From assembly GCA_023393015.1 (NCBI GenBank), contig JAEWMY010000037.1:39036-103035 (forward strand): DNA of 64,000 nt. The letters run 5' to 3'. Made by a program: the position numbers and the translations under genes. The DNA comes from Spirochaetota bacterium (GTDB lineage Bacteria > Spirochaetota > Spirochaetia > Treponematales > Treponemataceae). A model generated the notes under the pieces. That model was given only the letters and a program-made list of their open reading frames with translations, was not told the DNA's origin and searched no databases. Below, piece after piece: positions 8,513-15,422 of the stretch (its first letter is position 1; the number at the start of each line of letters is the position of its first letter).

Positions 8513-9653
8513 GCGCGAGGCGATACAGGGCCCCGTCGGCGGAGTCGGTCAGAAGGTAGACCGCGCCGTCCGGGCCCTCGCGTACGTCGCGTATGCGCCC
8601 GACGGCGCCCGAGAGAAGCGTCTCGACGGACACTGCCCGGCGAGTATCGACCGTCAAGCGAACGAGCCGTTGTCCGGCGAGGTTTCCCGAGAAGAGGCTT
8701 CCTTTCCACGCGGGAACGCCGGTTCCGGAATGCAGTACGAGCCCCGAGGGGGCGATGGACGGCGTCCACTGCAGGAGCGGTCCTTCGATCCCCCGCTTCG
8801 ATACGCCCTCGCCGATCGCCGCGCCCGAACCGTAGTGTCTGCCGTACGTGACGACGGGCCATCCGTAATTTTTTCCGGGAAGGATGAGGTTGAGCTCGTC
8901 TCCTCCTTGCGGCCCGTGCTCGGTCGCCCAGACGGTACCGCCCGACGGATCGACCGCGAGTCCCTGGACGTTCCGGTGACCGTAACTGTACACCGAGGGC
9001 AGGGCGCCGGGCGTCGTTGCGAAGGGATTGTCGCGGGGAATCGATCCGTCCGCGTTGACGCGGTGTATCTTTCCCGCCTCGTCCGAAAGATCCTGTGCCC
9101 GTTCCGCCGAGCCCCGGTCGCCTACGCTGAATAGGAGCGTCGCGTCGGGAAGTACGGCGATTCGCGAACCGAAGTGCTGTCCCGCGCCCGTTTTCTTCGA
9201 CATCTCCCAGATAACCCGGAGGTCCCCGAGGTTCGTTCCGTCGAGCCGCGCGCGCGCGACCGCCGTCCCCCTGGCCGACTGGTCGCCCGCGGAATAGGTC
9301 AGAAAGACGGTTCCCCGTCGCGCGAAATCAGGTCCGAGGGCGATGTCGAGGAGGCCGCCTTGTCCGCCCGCCGCCACCTCCGGCACGCCCGAAACGCGCG
9401 TCACCCGGCCGTTTCCGACGCGAAGCAGGTTTCCCCGGCGTTCCGTCACGAGGAAGTCGCCGTCGGGCAAAAAGGCGAACGACCAGGGATGATGCAATCC
9501 CGACACGATCCTGGTAAGGGAAAGCGCTCCGATCTCCGAAGGAACCGTGCCGACGCGCCGCTCGGCGACGTCGCCTTTCTCCGTTCCAAAGACCGAGGAA
9601 GCGGCGACGCACGCTGAAAAAGCAATCGGTATGATGGCGATTATTCGTTTCAT
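8499..9653 (-). CDS. Exported PQQ-type soluble aldose (glucose/sorbosone) dehydrogenase-like protein
   Basis: A 384-residue secreted beta-propeller. A signal peptide spans residues 1-23. The GSDH family pattern follows: LHHPWSFAFLPDGDFLVTERRGNL near 55, GGLLDIALGPDF, FGSRIAVLPDATLLFSVGDRG, YGHRNVQGLAVDP, TEHGPQGGDELN, GKNYGWPVVTYG and a final VREGPDGAVYLLTD. His and Arg residues that coordinate PQQ and calcium in characterised homologues appear in place (LHHPW, GHRN, EHGPQGGDE). Family members oxidise aldoses with PQQ, but many bacterial copies lie in genomes without PQQ synthesis, so activity here is uncertain. It stands alone. Confidence 0.85.
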   Translation of the reverse strand: MKRIIAIIPIAFSACVAASSVFGTEKGDVAERRVGTVPSEIGALSLTRIVSGLHHPWSFAFLPDGDFLVTERRGNLLRVGNGRVTRVSGVPEVAAGGQGGLLDIALGPDFARRGTVFLTYSAGDQSARGTAVARARLDGTNLGDLRVIWEMSKKTGAGQHFGSRIAVLPDATLLFSVGDRGSAERAQDLSDEAGKIHRVNADGSIPRDNPFATTPGALPSVYSYGHRNVQGLAVDPSGGTVWATEHGPQGGDELNLILPGKNYGWPVVTYGRHYGSGAAIGEGVSKRGIEGPLLQWTPSIAPSGLVLHSGTGVPAWKGSLFSGNLAGQRLVRLTVDTRRAVSVETLLSGAVGRIRDVREGPDGAVYLLTDSADGALYRLAPSSP

Positions 9654-9792
9654 GGCGTTTTCCTCCCTCGCCCAATGCTACTTATGGAACGTGGTGTGGG
9701 GCAATCGAATTCGCGCGGGCGTTCCGTCGCGCTTGACCGCGGGCTCTCGCGGGTTTATCTTTAGAAAGACGCCGATTTTACTAGGAGTTTTT

Positions 9793-10230
9793 ATGAGGAT
9801 ATCCACGAGGGGACAATATTCCCTTGAGGCCCTGCTCTATTTGGCCTCGCTTCCCTCGGGAGACTTCGCGAGTATACGGGCCATTTCGGCCGCAACCGGT
9901 ATTTCCGACGGGTATCTCGAGCAACTCTTTATCGGGTTGAAAAAAGAGGGAATCATTCAGGGAATTCGGGGGGCCCGCGGGGGCTATGTGGTCGGTCGTG
10001 ATCCGGCCGAGATTACCGTGGGGGACGTACTACGGGCCGTTGAAGGGACGCTCGAGCCCGTCGCCTGCCTTTCGTCGGGAACCTGTCCGTCCGAGGCTGC
10101 CTGTATAACGCGCCATACCTGGTCCCATCTCTATCGCGAGATAAGCGGTTTCGTCGATTCGATAACCCTCGCGGATCTCGCCCGGGAGTACGAAACGGAG
10201 TTGATGGCGGAGAAGGGGTACGTGCTATGA
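9793..10230 (+). CDS. Rrf2-family regulator with IscR-like Fe-S cysteines
   Basis: A 145-residue winged-helix Rrf2 protein. The N-terminal helix-turn-helix reads STRGQYSLEALLYLA...SDGYLEQLFIGLKKEGII, with the wing RGARGGYVVGRDP. Three cysteines fall at residues 92, 98 and 104 followed by a histidine at 108, almost exactly the spacing by which E. coli IscR holds its 2Fe-2S cluster (92, 98, 104, His107). AGGAG lies 6 nt before the ATG. It overlaps the next Rrf2 gene by 4 nt and sits upstream of cysK, so it probably links Fe-S status or sulfur supply to cysteine synthesis. The cluster itself is an inference from spacing. Confidence 0.88.
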   Translation: MRISTRGQYSLEALLYLASLPSGDFASIRAISAATGISDGYLEQLFIGLKKEGIIQGIRGARGGYVVGRDPAEITVGDVLRAVEGTLEPVACLSSGTCPSEAACITRHTWSHLYREISGFVDSITLADLAREYETELMAEKGYVL

Positions 10231-10661
10231 AATTGTCGACACGCGGGCGATACGGGATCCGCCTCCTGATCGATCTCGCCGAGCATGCCAACGAGCCGCA
10301 CGTGTCCCTCGCGAGCGTCGCCGAGCGGCAAGCGATCTCCGCCCGATATCTCGAGCAGGTGGCGGTAATCCTACGCCGCTGCGGGTATATCCGTTCCGTC
10401 AAGGGCGCTTCCGGCGGGTATACCCTCGCGAGAAATCCCTCTTCCATAGGTATAGGCGACGCCCTTCGAGATCTCGAGGGAGACATGTTCCTTGTCGATC
10501 CCCTCAGACCCGGCGAAAGCGAGAACGCGCTTCGGCGTTGTATCAGACGTGTCGTGTATGATCGTCTGAACGAGCGTGTCGCGGCCGTTGTTGACGGCAT
10601 AACCGTAGCTTCCATTATCGGGACTGTCGATCCGGACGAGTCCTATATGTACTATATCTAA
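10227..10661 (+). CDS. Rrf2-family regulator, CymR-like (no Fe-S cysteines)
   Basis: A 144-residue Rrf2 protein with the same fold as its neighbour: STRGRYGIRLLIDLA at the start, SARYLEQVAVILRRCGYI recognition helix and VKGASGGYTLARNP wing. The three cluster cysteines are missing; only isolated Cys residues remain. In Firmicutes, CymR is an Rrf2 protein without a cluster that represses cysteine-uptake and synthesis genes in complex with CysK. Here cysK begins 141 nt downstream, which makes the same CymR-CysK partnership plausible but unproven. The start overlaps the preceding stop (ATGA), so both regulators are probably made from one message. Confidence 0.85.
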   Translation: MKLSTRGRYGIRLLIDLAEHANEPHVSLASVAERQAISARYLEQVAVILRRCGYIRSVKGASGGYTLARNPSSIGIGDALRDLEGDMFLVDPLRPGESENALRRCIRRVVYDRLNERVAAVVDGITVASIIGTVDPDESYMYYI

Positions 10662-10719
10662 GCAGTTTCTGTTTTTTTTTTATAGCCTAGTAAAACGCTA
10701 ATAATAATACATAAAAAGC

Positions 10720-10748
10720 TTGACAAGTTTGATCGGAAATTATATATA
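10720..10748 (+). promoter_or_regulatory. Predicted sigma-70 promoter of cysK
   Basis: TTGACA (10720-10725), a 17-nt spacer and TATATA (10743-10748) form a near-consensus promoter 55 nt before the cysK start. It stands in an AT-rich island (about 10670-10800) that contrasts sharply with the GC-rich surroundings. The long alternating TA run over the -10 region could be a target for an Rrf2 dimer, since known CymR sites are AT-rich palindromes. No clear palindrome matching a published CymR box could be picked by eye. Confidence 0.65.
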
Positions 10749-10802
10749 TAAATAACATAGAAATAGTATGATATAGCGAAGCGAAGAAATATGGAGGTAG
10801 AT

Positions 10803-11723
10803 ATGGCGCGAGTTGAAAGGATTACCGATCTGATCGGAAAAACCCCGCTGGTCAAGATAGCCCGACTCAACGAGGGAGGAGCGACTATTTACGCGAAGCT
10901 TGAAAGCTTCAATCCCTTCTCGAGCGTGAAGGACCGTATCGGCCTCGCCCTCATCGAGTCGGCCGAGCGGGACGGACGTATCAATAAGGATACCGTGATT
11001 ATCGAGCCGACGAGCGGCAATACCGGCATCGGCCTCGCCGCGGTGGCCGCCGTCAAGGGCTACCGTATTATCCTGACCATGCCCGAGACCATGAGCGTCG
11101 AGCGGCGAAAACTCCTTGCCGCGTACGGTGCCGAACTTGTCCTGACGGAAGGAGCCAAGGGAATGAAGGGGGCGATAGCCAGGGCGGAGGAACTCGCCGC
11201 GCAAACGCCGAATTCCTTCATGCCCCAGCAGTTCAACAACCCGGCGAATTCGGAGATTCACCGGAAAACGACGGGGCCGGAGATATGGGACGATACCGAC
11301 GGCGCTGTGGACATACTGATCGCGGGCGTCGGAACCGGAGGTACCATTACCGGCGCGGGTGAATATCTCAAGTCGAAGAAGCCGTCCGTCAAGGTTATCG
11401 CGGTAGAACCGGCCGCTTCCCCGGTGCTTTCCGGCGGGGCTCCCGGTCCGCACAAGATTCAGGGAATCGGCGCGGGCTTCGTGCCGGGAGTCCTCAATAC
11501 CTCGGTGGTAGACGAGATCTACCAGACGGATGACGTGAAAGCGGGCACGACGGCGCGGCGCGCCGCGCGGGAAGAGGGAATCCTCGTCGGCATTTCCTCC
11601 GGGTCCGCGCTCGAGGCGGCGTTAACCGTCGCGAAGCGGCCCGAGAACGCGGGAAAGACGATCGTCGTCGTCCTTCCCGATTCGGGAGAGCGGTATCTTT
11701 CCACGTGGCTCTGGGACGAGTGA
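10803..11723 (+). CDS. cysK: Cysteine synthase A (O-acetylserine sulfhydrylase)
   Basis: A 306-residue fold-type II PLP enzyme. The cofactor lysine is K43 in SSVKDRIG, the substrate-loop motif is TSGNTGIG, the PLP-phosphate loop is [10 protein letters not shown] and the late PDSGERYLS block is present. It makes cysteine from O-acetylserine and sulfide. The ATG at 10803 is preferred over one at 10791 because GGAGG lies at 10793-10797. It follows the two Rrf2 regulators and its own AT-rich promoter and precedes metY by 68 nt, forming a sulfur-assimilation cassette. In CymR systems CysK is also the co-repressor. Confidence 0.95.
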   Translation: MARVERITDLIGKTPLVKIARLNEGGATIYAKLESFNPFSSVKDRIGLALIESAERDGRINKDTVIIEPTSGNTGIGLAAVAAVKGYRIILTMPETMSVERRKLLAAYGAELVLTEGAKGMKGAIARAEELAAQTPNSFMPQQFNNPANSEIHRKTTGPEIWDDTDGAVDILIAGVGTGGTITGAGEYLKSKKPSVKVIAVEPAASPVLSGGAPGPHKIQGIGAGFVPGVLNTSVVDEIYQTDDVKAGTTARRAAREEGILVGISSGSALEAALTVAKRPENAGKTIVVVLPDSGERYLSTWLWDE

Positions 11724-11791
11724 TGGGAGATCGAGGGTGCGGCCGGATTCGGCACGCGTGATACATGAGCGTTGACATGGGGGAAAAAGGA

Positions 11792-13096
11792 ATGGCAAAC
11801 ACGTTTCGCTTCGAGACGTTGGCGGTTCACGGGGGGCAGACTCCGGATCCGACCACGAAGGCCCGCGGGGTGCCGGTCTGGCGCACCACGGCGTACAACT
11901 TCGATTCGGCCGAGCACGGCGCGAATCTCTTCGCCCTCAAGGAACTCGGGTTCATCTACACCCGCCTGGGGGACCCGACCGGTCAGATCCTGGAAAACCG
12001 GCTCGCGATGCTCGAGGGAGGGGCGGCGGCGGTAGTTACCTCGTCGGGCACGGCGGCGATCCACTACACCGCGCTGACGCTCGCGCGAGCGGGAGACGAG
12101 ATCGTCGCGGCGAGAAACCTCTACGGCGGCACGTATACCATGTTTACCGTCCTCCTGAAGGATCAGGGAATAAACGTGAAGCTCGTCGACGCCCTCGACC
12201 CGGAAAACTTCCGCGCCGCCATCACCGACAAGACGCGCTTTCTCTTCGTCGAAACGATCGGGAATCCGGCGCTTGACGTCGTGGACGTCAAGGCGATCGC
12301 GAAGATAGCGCACGAGAAGGGCATCCCGCTCGTCGTGGATTCTACCTTCACGCCGCCGAGCAACTACCGTCCGATAGAGGACGGAGCCGACATCGTCATC
12401 CACAGCCTCAGCAAGTGGATCGGCGGACACGGCGCGGGGATAGGCGGCGTGGTGATCGATTCGGGAAAGTTCGACTGGAAGGGCGGCAACGTGCCCCTGC
12501 TGACGGAGAGCGATCCCGCGTACCACGGCCTCCGCTGGGCGATCGACCTTCCCGATCCCTTGAGGCCCGTCGCCTTCGCCTTGCGGTTCAGGACGGGTCC
12601 CTTGCGGAACCTCGGGGCCTGCCTTTCGCCCGACAATTCCTGGATATTCCTGCAGGGCCTCGAGACCCTTCCGCTCAGAATGGCCCGGCACAACGAGAAC
12701 GCCTTCAAGGTAGCCGAGTGGCTTTCGCGTAACCCGAAGGTGGCATGGGTGCGGTATCCGGGGCTCGCCTCCGACCCCTCTTACGCGGTCGCCTCGAGGC
12801 AGTTTAAAAACGGCTTCGGAGGAATGGTCGTATTCGGGATCAAGCCGGACGGAAAGACGAGCGGCAGGGACAAGGGGCAGCGGTTCATCGATTCCCTTTC
12901 CCTCTTCTCCAATCTCGCGAACGTCGGCGACGCCAAGAGCCTCGCCATACATTCGGCGAGCACGACGCACTCGCAGCTGACCGACAAGGAACAGCTCGAC
13001 GCGGGTCTCCCTCCCGATCTCGTGCGTCTTTCGGTCGGCATAGAGCATATCGACGACATCATCGCCGATATCGAGCAGGCGCTTTCCAAGGCTTGA
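11792..13096 (+). CDS. metY: O-acetylhomoserine sulfhydrylase (MetY type)
   Basis: A 434-residue Cys/Met-metabolism PLP enzyme. The start HGGQTPDP...VPVWRTTAY, the YTRLGDPT motif, VTSSGTAAIHY and the PLP lysine K208 in SLSKWIGGHG identify it. The late LANVGDAKSLAIHSASTTHSQL segment is the signature of OAH sulfhydrylases rather than gamma-synthases. It forms homocysteine from O-acetylhomoserine and sulfide. Two earlier in-frame ATGs exist (11765, 11777) but lack ribosome sites; the chosen one follows a purine-rich GGGGGAAAAAGGA. It is co-oriented with cysK and closes with a strong terminator, so cysK-metY is a likely operon. Confidence 0.92.
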   Translation: MANTFRFETLAVHGGQTPDPTTKARGVPVWRTTAYNFDSAEHGANLFALKELGFIYTRLGDPTGQILENRLAMLEGGAAAVVTSSGTAAIHYTALTLARAGDEIVAARNLYGGTYTMFTVLLKDQGINVKLVDALDPENFRAAITDKTRFLFVETIGNPALDVVDVKAIAKIAHEKGIPLVVDSTFTPPSNYRPIEDGADIVIHSLSKWIGGHGAGIGGVVIDSGKFDWKGGNVPLLTESDPAYHGLRWAIDLPDPLRPVAFALRFRTGPLRNLGACLSPDNSWIFLQGLETLPLRMARHNENAFKVAEWLSRNPKVAWVRYPGLASDPSYAVASRQFKNGFGGMVVFGIKPDGKTSGRDKGQRFIDSLSLFSNLANVGDAKSLAIHSASTTHSQLTDKEQLDAGLPPDLVRLSVGIEHIDDIIADIEQALSKA

Positions 13097-13126
13097 CACG
13101 AGAGACGTATCGTAACGCATCCTCAA

Positions 13127-13157
13127 GCGACCGCCGTAACGGCGGTCGCTTTTTTTT
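13127..13157 (+). terminator. Rho-independent terminator after metY
   Basis: A perfect 9-bp stem (GCGACCGCC / GGCGGTCGC) with a 5-nt loop at 13127-13149 is followed directly by eight T residues. It lies 30 nt after the metY stop and ends the cysK-metY transcript. Confidence 0.92.
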
Positions 13158-13234
13158 CGCAAGTCGACAACGCGCGTGGTATCGTCTTTCCTTTAGAACC
13201 GCGAACGAAGAAAAATGTGTTTTCTCTAATTCCG

Positions 13235-13243
13235 TGCTATACT
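13235..13243 (+). promoter_or_regulatory. Predicted extended -10 promoter element of the TM2 gene
   Basis: TGCTATACT (TG at 13235-13236, TATACT at 13238-13243) matches an extended -10 box 24 nt before the ATG at 13267. No convincing -35 box is seen. AAGGGGA between them serves as ribosome site. Confidence 0.4.
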
Positions 13244-13266
13244 CGGAACTAAGGGGAAACACTTAC

Positions 13267-13602
13267 ATGACAGAAGGAAGGGAAAAAGGCGTCGACGAGG
13301 CGTTTTGTCGGTCATGCGGCGCGATCGTCAAGAAAGAGGCGGAGATTTGCCTGAAATGCGGCGTGCGCCAGCGGCCGGCTCCGATCGTCTCCGATATCTC
13401 GTCGAACTGGCTTGCGATCCTCCTTTTGTGCCTGTTCCTCGGATCGCTCGGCGTACACCGGTTTTACGTTGGCAAGATCGGGACGGGGCTTCTCATGCTC
13501 CTGACGCTTGGCGGGTTCGGCGTATGGACCATCATCGATCTCGTACTCATCATCACCGACAGGTTCACGGACGCTCGGGGCCTATTCATACAGAGGGTGT
13601 AA
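13267..13602 (+). CDS. Zinc-ribbon plus TM2-domain membrane protein
   Basis: A 111-residue protein. Residues 14-32 hold a zinc-ribbon pattern, CRSCG...CLKCG. A TM2 domain follows: a first helix (LAILLLCLFLGSLGVHRFY), the diagnostic GxHRFYxGKxGTG turn, and a second helix (LLMLLTLGGFGVWTIIDLVLI) ending in a D. TM2 proteins are small membrane proteins of uncertain role, found in bacteria and eukaryotes. It is transcribed alone or with the PAS-protein gene 18 nt downstream. Confidence 0.88.
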   Translation: MTEGREKGVDEAFCRSCGAIVKKEAEICLKCGVRQRPAPIVSDISSNWLAILLLCLFLGSLGVHRFYVGKIGTGLLMLLTLGGFGVWTIIDLVLIITDRFTDARGLFIQRV

Positions 13603-13620
13603 CGTCGGGAGGTTCCGGGA

Positions 13621-14376
13621 ATGAGTCCTTCGAAGTATACCTTATTATACGTAGGCACCGATCCTTCCGGGGATCTCGCAATGGTCGAAGACTTGCGGCG
13701 TATCGGATATATCGTGGAATACGCGTCGAAGGAGATGGACGCCCTCAAGGTCTTGTTTTCCGAGGGCAAAAGAACGGACTTGGCCGTGGCATCCGTCGAT
13801 CCCGTGGCGTACGGCGTGTATCTGAACGACGGTAGTCTGGATTCCCTCAACGTTCCGATAGTATTCATTCCCTTGTTTCACGACGACTCGTTCGATGAGC
13901 AAATAAGCCGGAATTGGCGATACGCCCTCGTTTCGAGGGATGCCGGCATCGAAGAGCTCGACCGTGCATTGCGACGCCTGCTCGTTGACTTCGAGGAACA
14001 CAGTCGACTGATTGAAACCGAAGGTCGCTTCGAGGATAACGTAGACGCCTTCGTTTTGCACGAGATCATTTGCGACGACGAGGGGAAGCCGGTGGATTAC
14101 CGCTTTCTGGACGCTGACGGGAATTTTCTCAGGCGTGTCGGAATGAAGAAGGAATATCTGATAGGAAAAACGGCGCTGGAGCTTTTTCCTAAAACCGAGT
14201 CGGTCTGGGTGGAAACGTTCGGCCGGGTCGCCTTGACCGGAAAACCCGAGACGATTACGCACTATGCCGCGGAGTTCGACAAGTACTACGAGGCGAGGGT
14301 CTATTCGACGGAACCCGGTCAGTTCATGGCCCTGTATATCGACGTGCAAAAGTTGCGCGGCAAGAAAAGCACGTGA
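13621..14376 (+). CDS. Degenerate receiver-like plus PAS-domain protein
   Basis: A 251-residue cytoplasmic protein. Residues about 5-120 look like a response-regulator fold (YTLLYVGTDPSGDLAMVEDLRRIGY...TDLAVASVD). The conserved phosphorylation Thr/Ser and Lys are absent (VFIPLF, YALVSRD), so phosphorylation is doubtful. Residues about 135-245 form a PAS domain (VDYRFLDADGNFLRRVGMKKEYLIGKTALELFP) close to those in sensor kinases. There is no output domain. It may act as an adaptor or small-ligand sensor. Its stop overlaps the GTG start of the next, exported protein, suggesting that the two are made together. Confidence 0.65.
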   Translation: MSPSKYTLLYVGTDPSGDLAMVEDLRRIGYIVEYASKEMDALKVLFSEGKRTDLAVASVDPVAYGVYLNDGSLDSLNVPIVFIPLFHDDSFDEQISRNWRYALVSRDAGIEELDRALRRLLVDFEEHSRLIETEGRFEDNVDAFVLHEIICDDEGKPVDYRFLDADGNFLRRVGMKKEYLIGKTALELFPKTESVWVETFGRVALTGKPETITHYAAEFDKYYEARVYSTEPGQFMALYIDVQKLRGKKST

Positions 14377-15419
14377 GACGGATACGCGTCGCGTGCCTGC
14401 TCGCAATCCTCATGGGACAATCGTTCGCGAACGACTCCGCGCCCGGATTGACCGGTATCGCCGACTCGCTCGTCGCGACGCGGCCGCGCGCGGCGTTCCG
14501 CACGGGATCGATCGACCATGACGCCGACGGCCTCGTGCTTGACGATTTCGCGGGGATGCTTTCGTGCGACGACCGCCTGAGCGAGTATCTGTCGGGCGAC
14601 GGTGACCTGTATTACGAGCTGTTTTCCGGGATAATAGAAGAGACGATCCGCGGAAAATTCGGCGACGGATACGGAACGCTGTACGCCATGGTCGATTCCT
14701 CCGCCGAGGACGCCGTCGTCCTCATTTCGGTCGCCGTCGAGTTCTCGAGAACGGCGTTGTTGCCCGTGTTTCTCGAGACCGTCGGACGCGAACTGACCGT
14801 ATCGTTTATCATGCCCTGTTCGGCTGAATTCTCCCTCTCGCTTTCGATCGAGGTCGATTCGTCGGTCGTGCTCGGCGATGACGCGGGCAGGGGATGCTCG
14901 ATCTCGGTCGATCACCTCGCGATCGAGATTTCCTCGATCGAAGAATATCCCGCTCGAACGGCCGAGGTCGTGTACCGCGGTTCTCCTCGGACCATGCGTA
15001 TCGTCGATCCCTCGCTCGAGGCCTTCTGCGGCTGGTATTTGACCGGCGGATCCGGCGGGACCTCGGATCCCCCCGAAAATCCAGAAGCTCCCGACGAAGC
15101 CCGTGACGAAAGGCCTTTCGTCACGCGAGATGACGATGACCGCGAACGAACGTGGTTGACGTACGAGCGAATCGCCCGCGGCGAATACGAATGGCTCGCG
15201 CGACCGTTCGGGGAAATGCGGTTTTCCCTGCGTCAAATCGATACCGGGCGGGGAGAGGACGGAAACGCGGATGAGGACATCCTCGAGGTTTTCTATGAGA
15301 CCGATGACGTATCGGTCGACGCGACGGAAGGCCAGCGGGACGCAATACCGCATCGCGTTTCGGTCGTCGATAACGGCGAATCGTTCGACTTGACGTTATC
15401 TGATCCCGTACGCCGGTGA
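14373..15419 (+). CDS. Exported protein of unknown function
   Basis: A 348-residue protein with a GTG start (14373) inside the previous stop codon (GTGA overlap). Residues 1-19 form a signal peptide ending at SFAN. The mature part is acidic and beta-rich, with a glycine/proline/acid-rich linker near residues 224-250 (GGSGGTSDPPENPEAPDEA) splitting it into two lobes. There are only a few cysteines and no lipobox. I do not recognise a family. Coupling to the PAS protein suggests a sensed or regulated envelope component. It ends 4 nt from the convergent MCP gene, with no terminator between. Confidence 0.65.
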   Translation: MRRIRVACLLAILMGQSFANDSAPGLTGIADSLVATRPRAAFRTGSIDHDADGLVLDDFAGMLSCDDRLSEYLSGDGDLYYELFSGIIEETIRGKFGDGYGTLYAMVDSSAEDAVVLISVAVEFSRTALLPVFLETVGRELTVSFIMPCSAEFSLSLSIEVDSSVVLGDDAGRGCSISVDHLAIEISSIEEYPARTAEVVYRGSPRTMRIVDPSLEAFCGWYLTGGSGGTSDPPENPEAPDEARDERPFVTRDDDDRERTWLTYERIARGEYEWLARPFGEMRFSLRQIDTGRGEDGNADEDILEVFYETDDVSVDATEGQRDAIPHRVSVVDNGESFDLTLSDPVRR

Positions 15420-15422
15420 CGG

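Noticed and set aside
10662..10802. SAM or T-box riboswitch before cysK
   Set aside because: The interval is AT-rich and too short, with no kink-turn or specifier loop; a plain promoter explains it.
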